From Stenotrophomonas sp. ATCM1_4 (GTDB lineage: Bacteria; Pseudomonadota; Gammaproteobacteria; Xanthomonadales; Xanthomonadaceae): 64,000 nt of DNA. Below are positions 8,207 through 16,652 of this stretch, piece after piece. Numbering within the stretch: the stretch's first letter is position 1; each line of letters opens with the position of its first letter. The notes under the pieces are model-generated. The model was not told where the DNA came from. It worked only from the letters and a program-made list of their open reading frames with translations, and did not search any database. The DNA lies in assembly GCF_004348115.1 (NCBI RefSeq), contig NZ_QPFB01000001.1:3674028-3738027 (forward strand), in the 5' to 3' direction. The translations under genes were made by a program, and so were the position numbers.

Positions 8207-9564
8207 GCGGTGAAGCCTTCCGGTAAGTCAGTGGTGTATTGCAGCAGCTTGTCCTCGGCATGCAGCCGCTGCACCTGCACGGCGCGTCCGTCCAGGGCCT
8301 GTCGCAGGCGGGCGACGGCATCGTCGGCCAAACCGGCTTCTGCCACCGGCAGGTGCAGGGTGATGCCGGCATCGGCGTGCTGGTGCACGCGGTAACGCGA
8401 CAGCGGCAACGGGGCCAGCGCGTGGCTCACGTCGATGTTGTTGATCCAGCGGCCGTTGGCAGTGAGGTAGCGCACCGGGCGCCGGCCCTGCAGGCCGACG
8501 ATCATCGGCACGTCACCGGCCATCGCCAGTGCGCCGCGGTCGCCGGTGCGGTAGCGCAGCAGCGGCAGGCAGAAGTTGAAACCACCGGTCAGGGTGATCT
8601 CGCCTTCCTGCCCGGCCGGCAATGCCCGGCCCGCCGCATCCACCACTTCCACGTACATGCCCGGCTGCAGCAGCACATGGCCACCATAGGCATCGTCGTG
8701 CACCGCCAGCGGGCCGGCTTCATTCATCGAGTACAGGTCCAGCACCGGGCAACCGAAGCGCGCTTCAAGCGCAGTGCGCAGGCCGGTCGACAAGGCCATC
8801 GACACCGACAGCAGCACGCGCGGGCGGTGCGAGAGTGGCAATTGGAGCAGAGTGGCGAAGGAGATCGGGTCGCCGGCGATCACTTCCGGCTGCATCTGGT
8901 CGATGTAGCGCGCGCGGTCGTCCACGTCGCGCCAATCGTTGGGGTGCAGGTTGATCTTGGCCAGCCCCGACTCATCCATCGTCGGCGTCACCGACACATA
9001 GGTGAAGCAGCGCTGCTGCATGCCCAGCAACATCACCCCCATCTGCCCGCGCCCATGCTGCAGGCTGATGCCGAACCGGGCCAGCGCACGCTTGTGGTAA
9101 GCCAGGTAACGCGCGGCCACCACCGGGTGCGACGGCAGCACCAACGGATGGCCGGTGGTGCCGGTGGTACGGAAGTTCATCATCCGCTCCAGCGGCACCG
9201 GGTCGGGCACGAAGCGGGCGATGTCGGCGGCCAGGTCGCCCCGGTCGGTGGTCGGCAGCGCCTCGAACGCCGTGCCACGGCCGCGCGCACGAAAGTACGG
9301 CACCTGTGCATGCACCGCGTCGAGGAACCCCGTCAACCATGGCGGCGGCACACCGGGCTGCCATTCAAACCGCGTCGCCATCACCTGCTGCTCATAGGCA
9401 CGCAGCTGCGTCACCTCCTCGGCCAACAGGCGGTTGCCGCTCTGGTTGCGGAAGATCGGCGCGGCCGGATGCTCGCGCATCCGCTGCAGCAAGCGCCGGC
9501 CCTCCTCGCTCAGGGTCGGATAGCGCTCGGCATCGGTGGGCGCCTGGCTCACTCGCGCGTCCAC
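8203..9564 (-). CDS. Adenylate-forming enzyme, PaaK/CapK-like AMP-dependent ligase
   Basis: 453 aa. It resembles phenylacetate-CoA ligase and CapK-type members of the ANL superfamily. Visible motifs are the nucleotide-binding loop NFRTTGTTGHPLVLP, the A5-like LYSMNEAGPLAVHD and the RYRTGDRG hinge region. It is expected to adenylate a carboxylic acid, with transfer to CoA or another acceptor; the substrate is unknown. No acyl-carrier protein or CoA enzyme is nearby. The start at 9564 overlaps the preceding gene by 16 bp and the stop overlaps pnuC by 4 bp. Its place between a MoxR/vWA module and NAD salvage is unexplained. Confidence 0.82.
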   Translation of the reverse strand: MDARVSQAPTDAERYPTLSEEGRRLLQRMREHPAAPIFRNQSGNRLLAEEVTQLRAYEQQVMATRFEWQPGVPPPWLTGFLDAVHAQVPYFRARGRGTAFEALPTTDRGDLAADIARFVPDPVPLERMMNFRTTGTTGHPLVLPSHPVVAARYLAYHKRALARFGISLQHGRGQMGVMLLGMQQRCFTYVSVTPTMDESGLAKINLHPNDWRDVDDRARYIDQMQPEVIAGDPISFATLLQLPLSHRPRVLLSVSMALSTGLRTALEARFGCPVLDLYSMNEAGPLAVHDDAYGGHVLLQPGMYVEVVDAAGRALPAGQEGEITLTGGFNFCLPLLRYRTGDRGALAMAGDVPMIVGLQGRRPVRYLTANGRWINNIDVSHALAPLPLSRYRVHQHADAGITLHLPVAEAGLADDAVARLRQALDGRAVQVQRLHAEDKLLQYTTDLPEGFTA

Positions 9565-10145
9565 TTGTCCGCCGATTCCTCGGCCGCCTTGCGCGCCAGG
9601 GCTTCACGGATGGCACGTGCACGCGCTTCGGCGGCGCGGCTGGCGGCGAGCAGGCGGCGCCGCTCCACCCCGCTGACGCTGGCCAGCCGGTCGGCCGCCT
9701 GTGCCGCGGTTTCGCCGGCGGGCAACAGACCCAGCCGCGCGATGGTGGTACGTGCCAGCTCTTCGCGCCGGTCCGGCTCCAGCACGTAACGCGTCGCCGC
9801 CGCCTCGGCCGCCAGCGCCGGCACCGCCTCGCTGAACAACGCCTGCAACTGTTCGCCGTCGCGGTCGAACGACTGCCACGTCGCATCGGCCAGCAACCAC
9901 GCCATCACCGCCGACAGGCTCAACTGGTTCGTGTTGACCCCCTGCAATCCGCCCGACAAGGTCACACGCAACGGCGCGGCCATCGCCGTGCCGTGCATCG
10001 CCAACACGTCGTTGACCACGGCGGCAACGTGCAGTTGCCCTTCGCGGCCGCGCCGTGGCGGGTCGAGGAAGTCCGGAGGCGTGTCGAGCAGGCGGCGCAA
10101 CAGGACGTCGAGCGACGGGCCGGTGGTCATGGGCATGTCAGGCAT
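9549..10145 (-). CDS. Unknown protein of the MoxR/vWA operon (198 aa)
   Basis: About 198 aa. The ATG at 10145 is chosen because AGGAAA lies about 9 nt upstream and the preceding gene ends at 10171. No signal peptide or membrane segment is seen. The N-terminal half is mixed alpha/beta (VTLSGGLQGVNTNQLSLSAV). The C-terminal third is a charged, alanine- and arginine-rich helix that may form a coiled coil (ARAIREALARKAAEE). I do not recognise the family. Its conserved place between the vWA gene and the adenylate-forming enzyme suggests an accessory subunit of the AAA+ complex (inference). Confidence 0.72.
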   Translation of the reverse strand: MPDMPMTTGPSLDVLLRRLLDTPPDFLDPPRRGREGQLHVAAVVNDVLAMHGTAMAAPLRVTLSGGLQGVNTNQLSLSAVMAWLLADATWQSFDRDGEQLQALFSEAVPALAAEAAATRYVLEPDRREELARTTIARLGLLPAGETAAQAADRLASVSGVERRRLLAASRAAEARARAIREALARKAAEESADKWTRE

Positions 10146-10170
10146 GAAAACAGGTTTCCTATTTGCCGGC

Positions 10171-11940
10171 TCATCGCCGCGCCTCCTGCTGGTAGTGACG
10201 GCGGCTGAAATCGCGGGCGAACGCCAGCAGATCGGCCATGTCGCGCACCACATGGATGTCCCAGCCGGCGTCGCGGGCGCGCAGCAGATCGGCGGTCCAG
10301 CCCTTGGCACCGGCCAGGTGATCGGGCAACGGGCTGTACAGGTTCAGTGCCATCGTGCCGCCGGCGCGGCCCGCGCGCAGTGCCTGCGCGGCCACGTCCC
10401 AGCCGCTGTTGCCACGTTCGTCGTCCTCGAACATCGTGGTGATGCCGTCGTCGGAGATATGCAGGATATGCACGGCGCGCCCGGTGCGGCTGCGTTGCGC
10501 GTAGGTATCGCGCAGGCGATGGATCGGGAAGGCCGTGGCGCCGCCGAAGTAGCCGACCAGCACCTCCAGGATCGCGTTCTCGTCGCGGACGAAGCCCTCG
10601 GTGTGCAGGTACTGGTGCTTGCCACTCCACAAGGTTACCTGCACCCGCGCACCTGCGCGCAGCGCCGACAGCGCGATCACCGCGCCGGCCAAGGTCAGCC
10701 ACGACGTTACCTGCTGGGGATTGGGCATCGAGCCGGAGCTGTCCACGTACAGGTCCAGGTCGATCGGCTCGGCCGCCGGCTCGTTGCCGGGGGCATCGCC
10801 ATAAACGCGCCGCACCGTGGTCACGCCCGGCACCACCCGGGGCGACTGCATCAGCGTCTGCAGCCAGTCCACCGCATCGAGCGGGTCGCCCGGCTCCCAC
10901 GGCTCCAGGCCTTCCATCTCCGGTTCCATCGCCTGGGGCCGTGCATGGACCGGGAAGCGGATCAGGTGCGGCAACGCACGTTCGCGGTAGTAGCGGATCG
11001 CCAACTGGCTAGGGTCCAGTTCCAGCCCCGCCGCGCGCAGGATCTCGCCGTACTCGAACGGCTCGCGCGCCTGGCCCACGCTGTGCGCGGTGGCCGGCTC
11101 GGCCTCGGGCTCGGCCAGGGCAGCGGCGTCCGATGCCTCGCCGGTGATGCGCGGGTCATGCGCCGGGTGCACGGGCGGGTCCAGCTCGTCTTCCTCCAGT
11201 CGGTCCAACCCGGACGGCTGGCTGCCACGCCCGGCGTGGCGGGTATCCATCAACGCATCGACGCGCGCGTCGCTCACCGTCTCCAGCAGGTAGGGCAGCA
11301 GCAACGCCGAAAAGCGGTTAGCGCCGATCATCCATTCGTTCGCATAGGTGCGGATCACCCGCGCGCCGAGCCAGGCATCGCCGCGCAGGGCCGCATCGTC
11401 CACCGGCCCACCCAGGCTGCCGGCCGGCTGCTGCCACAGCTGCTCGTAGATGCCCATGTACAGGGTCCACAGCGGGGTGCTGCCCTGTGCGCCGGCCGCC
11501 AGGCGCTGGTAGACCTCGGTCATGCGCAGGCCGCACTGCCGCTGCAGGCGGTCGTTGATCAGCAGGTCGGTGTAGAGGTTGGCCACCATCGGCGCATGCG
11601 CCTCCAGCGTCGGCAACGCGCGATGGATGCGCGCCAGCAGACGGGCATGGTCAGTGGCGGTGGCCGGCGCCAGGACGTGGTGGCCGATCTCATGGGCGAG
11701 GATCTCGCGGGCAAACGCCTGCAGGCCCAGCTGCTGCACGCGCGGCAGGTCGATCACCACGCGCTGGTCGGCCAGCCGGATCATCGCGAAGCTGCCGGTC
11801 AGGCCTTCGGCGGCGGCGTCCACGCTGGAATCGCACAACCGTGGGTCCTGCAGCCGGGTGAACCGGCTCCAGTCGGCCAGCGCCTGCGGCCAGGCGGTAC
11901 GCCAAGCGGCCAGCAACGCGTCGTGATCAGGCGAATTCAC
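10171..11940 (-). CDS. Metallopeptidase-like and von Willebrand A domain protein
   Basis: About 589 aa from GTG 11940, which overlaps the preceding stop (GTGA). The N-terminal half carries a zinc-peptidase signature HEIGHH (about residues 83-88) and a downstream NLYTDLLINDRL helix, reminiscent of the metallopeptidase-like domain that precedes vWA-like domains in DUF2201 proteins. An acidic linker rich in Glu, Pro and Asp follows. The C-terminal half is a vWA domain with the MIDAS motif DSSGSM (about residue 399) and HISDDG. vWA proteins typically act as metal-dependent adaptors or substrate recruiters for MoxR ATPases; here the partner is encoded two genes upstream. Proteolytic activity is not shown. 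Confidence 0.85.
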   Translation of the reverse strand: MNSPDHDALLAAWRTAWPQALADWSRFTRLQDPRLCDSSVDAAAEGLTGSFAMIRLADQRVVIDLPRVQQLGLQAFAREILAHEIGHHVLAPATATDHARLLARIHRALPTLEAHAPMVANLYTDLLINDRLQRQCGLRMTEVYQRLAAGAQGSTPLWTLYMGIYEQLWQQPAGSLGGPVDDAALRGDAWLGARVIRTYANEWMIGANRFSALLLPYLLETVSDARVDALMDTRHAGRGSQPSGLDRLEEDELDPPVHPAHDPRITGEASDAAALAEPEAEPATAHSVGQAREPFEYGEILRAAGLELDPSQLAIRYYRERALPHLIRFPVHARPQAMEPEMEGLEPWEPGDPLDAVDWLQTLMQSPRVVPGVTTVRRVYGDAPGNEPAAEPIDLDLYVDSSGSMPNPQQVTSWLTLAGAVIALSALRAGARVQVTLWSGKHQYLHTEGFVRDENAILEVLVGYFGGATAFPIHRLRDTYAQRSRTGRAVHILHISDDGITTMFEDDERGNSGWDVAAQALRAGRAGGTMALNLYSPLPDHLAGAKGWTADLLRARDAGWDIHVVRDMADLLAFARDFSRRHYQQEARR

Positions 11941-12929
11941 GCGACCTCCGGCACCACGCGCACGTGATGCGAATACGGCGAATGGATCGCGATGCCGGCC
12001 GGCCCCGCCACCAGCTGCAGGCCTTCGCCGGGTGCCGCAAACCGCACGTGGCGTGCGCCGACCTGCACGCCCTGCGCATCCACCACCGCGGCCCGTGCCG
12101 GCACCGCACTGGCCTCGGCGAACTCTGCCGCACTGGCGGGCAGCACCACGGCGCCGAAGGCATCGGCCAGCAACAGGTGGTAACGCTCGCCACTGCGCGC
12201 GATGAAGCCCAGCGCGCAGGCGCGCAGTTCCGGCGGCGCGGCGAACGGGCCACCCAAGCCGGTGAAACCGCCCAGCAGTTGTCCCTGCGCCTCCACCGCC
12301 TGCGTGCGCGGGTTCCACCAGCGCTCCCGCTGCAGCTGTTGGCGCACCGCGTCCACCTGCCCGCCTGCGACGCCCAGGGCCTCGGCCACCAGGTGATCGG
12401 GCAGCTGCGCCGATTGCGCCAAGGCCGCCTCGCGCAGCTGCACCATGCCGGCCTGCCAGGCGCACAGCGCGCCGACAGCGCGCAGTTGCGCGCCCGAAGT
12501 GCAGCGCGCGGCCAACGGCTGCATCGCGGCGATCCATTCCGGCACGCGCACGCCAGGCACGCTGTCCATCCGCACCACCGCATTGCTCAACGCGCCCAGC
12601 ATCTGCAGCGGCTCGCGGGCAATCAGCGCCGCCGCCGGCGTGGCCAGTTGCTGCCAGGCCGCGTCCACCCACGGCAGGCGCGCGGCCGGGCCGGCCAGCC
12701 CCTGCGCGACCAGTTCCAGCCCGATGTCGAAGCCGGTCGCGGCCACCGCCAACGTGGCCGCCGCATCAACCTGCGCGACCGCCACGCACACCGGGTCCAG
12801 CGTCTGGGTGATGAAGGCCGACAAGGCCGCCGTATCGAAGCCGGGCCAGCGGTGCCATGCCTCGGCCACACGCTGGTTGAACAGGCTGCGCCGCGCGGCC
12901 AGTGCCCCGGCCAATACCGACGACACCAT
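11937..12929 (-). CDS. Unknown 330-aa protein between MoxR and vWA genes
   Basis: 330 aa, soluble and alanine-rich, with no signal peptide. The first two thirds look helical. The last third is predicted beta-rich, with short hydrophobic strands (RYHLLLADAFGAVVLP, GLQLVAGPAGIAIH). It starts 1 bp after the MoxR stop and overlaps the vWA gene by 4 bp, so it is a fixed third component. Aravind and co-workers described MoxR-vWA ternary systems whose third partner is a diverse 'bpX' (predicted beta-propeller-like) protein; this gene occupies that position. That match is by context only, and I see no defining motif. Confidence 0.72.
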   Translation of the reverse strand: MVSSVLAGALAARRSLFNQRVAEAWHRWPGFDTAALSAFITQTLDPVCVAVAQVDAAATLAVAATGFDIGLELVAQGLAGPAARLPWVDAAWQQLATPAAALIAREPLQMLGALSNAVVRMDSVPGVRVPEWIAAMQPLAARCTSGAQLRAVGALCAWQAGMVQLREAALAQSAQLPDHLVAEALGVAGGQVDAVRQQLQRERWWNPRTQAVEAQGQLLGGFTGLGGPFAAPPELRACALGFIARSGERYHLLLADAFGAVVLPASAAEFAEASAVPARAAVVDAQGVQVGARHVRFAAPGEGLQLVAGPAGIAIHSPYSHHVRVVPEVA

Positions 12930-12930
12930 C

Positions 12931-14511
12931 TCAGCGCGCCCGCAGCCAGTGCAGGTAATTGGTGTAGCGCTGGTGCAGGTACTTGAGCTTGAGCAGGTCG
13001 TCGTAGAGATGGCCGTACAGCTTGCGCCCCTTCACCCGCTCCTCGATCAACCGCTCGATGCGGGTCAGGCGTGCGCGCGTCTCGCGCTCGGTCACGCCGT
13101 CCAGCCCGCGTGCGAACTGCGCGGACAACTCCCCGACCGGGTCGTTGCGGTCCAGGTCCAGGCGGTCGTACTCGGCGTTGGAGGCATCCAGCAGCCAGCG
13201 CAGCCAGCTCAGCCGGTCGCTGCGGTAGGCCGCGTTCTCCGGCAGCGCGAAGAACGGTGCGTCCAGGTCGGGCTGCAGCTTGTCGTTGAGCACGAACGGC
13301 AGCACCTGGCGCACGTCGTCCAGCGCCACCGCCTGGTTGCCGCGGAACCACGCCAGCGCCTTGGCGTACACCAGCAGCGTGCCCAGGTTGCGCACCGACA
13401 GGCCGTTGCGGGTCTGGCAGCCCAGGTCCTTCATGCGGTCGCGGCCACTGTCGGCGGCGGTGGCCTGCGCCCAGTCGGTGCCGGCCAGGCGCACGGTGTC
13501 CTTGGTCAGGTACTCGAACTGCGCGCCGGCGGTCTCCATCAGCTCGAACTGGCTGCTGAAGAATTCGATGCGGCGGCGCACGTCGTCGGGCACGTCCACC
13601 GCACGGATCTGCGCCATCATCTGCTCGGACTCGGCCTCGCTGAAGATGATCTCGCGCGGCACCAGCTCCTCCGGCCGCAGGTTCTGCTCGATGCGCAGCA
13701 GCATCTCGTCCAGGAAGCGCGGGTTGAACGCCAGCGCCTGCACCACCACGTCGATGCGGTCGCGCAGCGCCTCGATCACCTGGTAGGTGCCGCCGCCACG
13801 GTCGTCGTTGGCGGTCAGGTACCACGCCGATTCCGGGCATTCGTAGACCTGGTTGAGGATCTCGGCGTAGTTGTCGCCCATCACCGTCAGCAGCGCGCTC
13901 TGGGTGCGGGTCGGGATGCGGTTGTACTCGTCGATGATCTTGACCCGCATGCCCAGCCAGTTGCGCCAGGCGATGCGGATCTGGCCCATGTCCTGCGCCG
14001 CCACCAGGTCCGCCGGCAAGGGGTTGCCGAGCAGGTCGGCGATGGTCATCTGCGGATGGCCATGCTGCATGGCGCGGCGCACCTCGCGCACCGGGTAGCC
14101 GGCCAGCACGCCCATCAGGATCGCGCTGGCGGTCTTGCCGCGGCCGGGGCCACCGACGAACAGGCATTTGCGCCGCGTGGCGAAGGTCAGCAGCGGCAGC
14201 AGCACGTAGCTGGAGTAGCTCTGTGCCGACGGCAGGGTCAGGGTACGGCGGGTATCGCCGACGCTGAAGCTCGCCGACGGGCCATCGTGGTACTCGATGT
14301 CGTAGTGCGGGCTGATGATGGCGTTGTTGACGATCCAGAAGTACGCCTGGCGCAGCTTCTCATCCAGCGCCAACGGCGCGGCCTCGCCGGGGCCCTGCAA
14401 TTGTACCGGCCCTTCGTACAACTCGGCCACGTCGAAACTGCGCGCGACCGGCTCGGCGCGGGGGTTGGTGGGCGCCTGCGACAGGCGCTGGAACAGGTTG
14501 AATGGCGACAC
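12931..14511 (-). CDS. MoxR-family AAA+ ATPase
   Basis: About 526 aa. The GTG at 14511 is chosen because AAGGGA lies 8 nt upstream; an in-frame TTG at 14529 is the alternative. Walker A is GGPGRGKT (about residues 120-127) and Walker B is KIIDEYNR (191-198), with sensor 1 at WYLTANDD and an arginine-finger region at ALRDRIDVVV. It is larger than typical MoxR (about 320 aa) because of an N-terminal extension of about 110 residues and a helical C-terminus. MoxR ATPases remodel or assemble protein complexes together with vWA partners, as here. It is the first gene of the operon, and 160 bp separate it from the neighbouring GST gene. Confidence 0.9.
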   Translation of the reverse strand: MSPFNLFQRLSQAPTNPRAEPVARSFDVAELYEGPVQLQGPGEAAPLALDEKLRQAYFWIVNNAIISPHYDIEYHDGPSASFSVGDTRRTLTLPSAQSYSSYVLLPLLTFATRRKCLFVGGPGRGKTASAILMGVLAGYPVREVRRAMQHGHPQMTIADLLGNPLPADLVAAQDMGQIRIAWRNWLGMRVKIIDEYNRIPTRTQSALLTVMGDNYAEILNQVYECPESAWYLTANDDRGGGTYQVIEALRDRIDVVVQALAFNPRFLDEMLLRIEQNLRPEELVPREIIFSEAESEQMMAQIRAVDVPDDVRRRIEFFSSQFELMETAGAQFEYLTKDTVRLAGTDWAQATAADSGRDRMKDLGCQTRNGLSVRNLGTLLVYAKALAWFRGNQAVALDDVRQVLPFVLNDKLQPDLDAPFFALPENAAYRSDRLSWLRWLLDASNAEYDRLDLDRNDPVGELSAQFARGLDGVTERETRARLTRIERLIEERVKGRKLYGHLYDDLLKLKYLHQRYTNYLHWLRAR

Positions 14512-14671
14512 CGGGCATCCCTTCGACAACGTGCCCGGATTCTAGCGTGGCCACGATGATCCGCCGGTCATGTCCTGCACGGCAGGCTGCCTGCCAGCGC
14601 CGAGCCCTGCCCGGCCCTGCCCGGCGAGGCATTCCCGCTCCCGCGCGGCACCGCCACGCGTTACCCGCACG

Positions 14672-15310
14672 TCATCCGCGCGGCGGGATCAGGGCATCAT
14701 CCAGCGCCGTCGCACGCTGCCACGCCGCGCGCTCGCGCAGGCGCTGCCCGTACCCGGCGAAGGCCGCGCGCTCGGGCAGGGTCTTGAACATCTGTCCCCA
14801 CAGGATCTGGCTGCCAACGTAGACATCGGCCGCACTGAACTGCTCGCCGAGCAACCACGGCCGCGCATCGGTGGCCACCTGCTCCAGCGTGTCGACCACC
14901 TGCTCGAAGCTGCCATAGCCCACCATGCCCGACCGCTCGGCCGGTGCCAGCAAGCCCAGTGCCTTGGCGCTGACCGCCGCCTCCACCGGGCCAGCGGCGA
15001 AGAACAGCCAGCGCAGGTAACTGCCACGCAGTGGATCGTCATTGGCCGGGGCCAACCCGGCCTGCGGGAAGGCATCGGCCAGGTAGGCGCAGATGGCCGC
15101 GGCCTCGGTCACCACCACGCCCCGATGGACGATGGCCGGCACCTTGCCCATCGGGTTGATCGCCAGGTAGGCCGGGGCCTTGATGCTGTCGCCAAAGCTC
15201 AGCACCTCGGCCCGGTAGGGCTGGCCCACCTCTTCCAGCATCCAGCGCACGATGCGCCCGCGCGACATCGGGTTGGTGTAGAAGACGATCTCGTCGCTGC
15301 TGTTGCCCAT
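14672..15310 (-). CDS. Glutathione S-transferase family protein
   Basis: 212 aa. The N-terminal thioredoxin-like domain (about residues 1-85) contains FYTNPMSRGRIVRWMLEE, the cis-proline segment NPMGKVPAI and the glutathione-contacting VTEAAAICAYL. An all-helical C-terminal domain follows (FSAADVYVGSQILWG). The serine in the first helix is a plausible catalytic residue. It is cytosolic. The substrate cannot be inferred. It is a single gene, separated by 67 bp from the proline-rich protein gene upstream and by 160 bp from the MoxR operon downstream. Confidence 0.9.
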   Translation of the reverse strand: MGNSSDEIVFYTNPMSRGRIVRWMLEEVGQPYRAEVLSFGDSIKAPAYLAINPMGKVPAIVHRGVVVTEAAAICAYLADAFPQAGLAPANDDPLRGSYLRWLFFAAGPVEAAVSAKALGLLAPAERSGMVGYGSFEQVVDTLEQVATDARPWLLGEQFSAADVYVGSQILWGQMFKTLPERAAFAGYGQRLRERAAWQRATALDDALIPPRG

Positions 15311-15377
15311 GCCGGTTGCTCCGCGAAAGGAATGCGGAGTCTAGCGCCGGGCCTGTGCATCCGCCGCGGCGGGCATC

Positions 15378-15740
15378 TCAGTCGCGCGGCGGCGGCGGCG
15401 GGGGTGGCGGCTGCACGCCCTTGTCCTTCAGGCAGGCGTCCATGGCCTCGCGGTCATGGCCCTGCGGCGGTGCCGGCGGCTTGCCGCCCGTGTCACCGGG
15501 CTTGGGCAGCGTGATCCCGAGTGCGGTGGCGCATTCCTCCAGCGCCTGGGTGAATGCCGGATCCCGCGGCCGATGCCCGGGGTGCGGCGCACCCGGTGGC
15601 GGCTCGCGGTGTTCGCCCGGCGGGGCCTGGTCCGGCGCGCTGGCGTTGGCATCGTTCATCCAGGCACCGGCCACCAGCGCCAGCCCGAGCAGCGCGGCGG
15701 TGGCCGGTGCATGCCCGCGCAGGGTTTCCATTGGCTTCAT
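15378..15740 (-). CDS. Small secreted proline-rich protein
   Basis: 120 aa from ATG 15740 with GGAG 10 nt upstream. The N-terminal signal peptide probably ends near ANA or NASA (about residue 33), and the mature protein is about 85 residues. It is very rich in Pro, His and Gly, with a C-terminal run of eight prolines. Two cysteines (EECATALGI and MDACLKDKGV) sit in similar short helices and may form a disulfide. I recognise no family. It follows the sulfotransferase gene by 21 bp in the same direction, so it is probably in that operon. An envelope role is inferred from the signal only. Confidence 0.65.
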   Translation of the reverse strand: MKPMETLRGHAPATAALLGLALVAGAWMNDANASAPDQAPPGEHREPPPGAPHPGHRPRDPAFTQALEECATALGITLPKPGDTGGKPPAPPQGHDREAMDACLKDKGVQPPPPPPPPRD

Positions 15741-15761
15741 CGTTGTTGTCTCCGTTGTGGG

Positions 15762-16652
15762 CTAGGCGGCCGCAGCGTGCTGCAACGCGCCGGGAAGCGG
15801 CAGCAGGCGCGCGCGGATGCGGGCCTGCTGCCGTGGGGTGAACATCTGCTCGAACTTGCGGTGATCGCGCAGTGGGCCGGTGGCATCACGCTTCCAGGGT
15901 TCGTCGGCGCGTACCAGCGGCAGGCCGTGCGACGGGTGCCGCAGTGCGGCCGCGTCGCCGGGCAGGCCAAGGAAGGCACGCAGGCGCGCCAGCGTGGGGC
16001 CCGGTGCCTGCAGCACGTGTTCGTAACGCAGCAGCAGGTGGGCGGGATGTCCCTGCCAGCGCAGGCTTTCCTGCAGCGCGCGGTTCCAGCGGTCCACCGC
16101 CAGGTCCAGGTCGAGGAACGGTCGCCATGGCGGGTAGCGGTGTGCGGCGGCATGCAGCGACGCCACCACTTCCGCGCCATCCCGCACCAGGTGGATCACC
16201 CGCGCGCCGGCGACGTGGCGCTGGATCTGCGCCAGGTAGAACAGGTGGTCAGGCGTCTTCTCCAGCCACGCACCGGCGCCGTGCCGCGCGCAGTACGCAT
16301 CGAGCGCGGCCACGAACGCCTGCAGCTGCCGTTTCGCCGGCTGCCAGCGCGCCCTGGTGTCGATCGGACAGGCCAGCTCCGGGATGCCTTGCCATGCCCG
16401 CTGCACCTGATGGCGCGGCACCCAGCCCAGGCCGGCCTGGCAGCGGCGGCGCAGCTGCTGCAGCTGATGCCACGGCGGCCCTGCCGCGCGCGCCTGCCTC
16501 CGGTGGTCCTCGCTACGCAGCAGCCGCTGCACGAAATGCGTTTCAGGCAACGACACCACCTGCGCCTGGCTGGCCAGCAGGTGCTGCAGCACGGTGGTGC
16601 CCGAGCGCGGACACCCCACCAGGAAGCACCGGCCCGGCACGGCCGCGCTCAT
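15762..16652 (-). CDS. PAPS-dependent sulfotransferase family protein
   Basis: 296 aa. The 5'-phosphosulfate loop is FLVGCPRSGTTVLQH near the N-terminus, and the 3'-phosphate loop is HLVRDGAEVVASLHAA. The region LEKTPDHL matches the catalytic lysine segment of the family. These enzymes transfer sulfate from PAPS to a hydroxyl or amine. The start overlaps the glycosyltransferase stop by 4 bp (ATGA), which points to a glycan or glycosylated metabolite as acceptor (inference). It is cytosolic, with no signal. PAPS synthesis genes are not in this window. Confidence 0.88.
   Translation of the reverse strand: MSAAVPGRCFLVGCPRSGTTVLQHLLASQAQVVSLPETHFVQRLLRSEDHRRQARAAGPPWHQLQQLRRRCQAGLGWVPRHQVQRAWQGIPELACPIDTRARWQPAKRQLQAFVAALDAYCARHGAGAWLEKTPDHLFYLAQIQRHVAGARVIHLVRDGAEVVASLHAAAHRYPPWRPFLDLDLAVDRWNRALQESLRWQGHPAHLLLRYEHVLQAPGPTLARLRAFLGLPGDAAALRHPSHGLPLVRADEPWKRDATGPLRDHRKFEQMFTPRQQARIRARLLPLPGALQHAAAA

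Noticed and set aside
14570..14670. GC-rich inverted repeats such as GGCAGGCTGCCTGCC after the GST gene
   Set aside because: They have imperfect symmetry and no T tract; they may be a weak terminator but cannot be supported.
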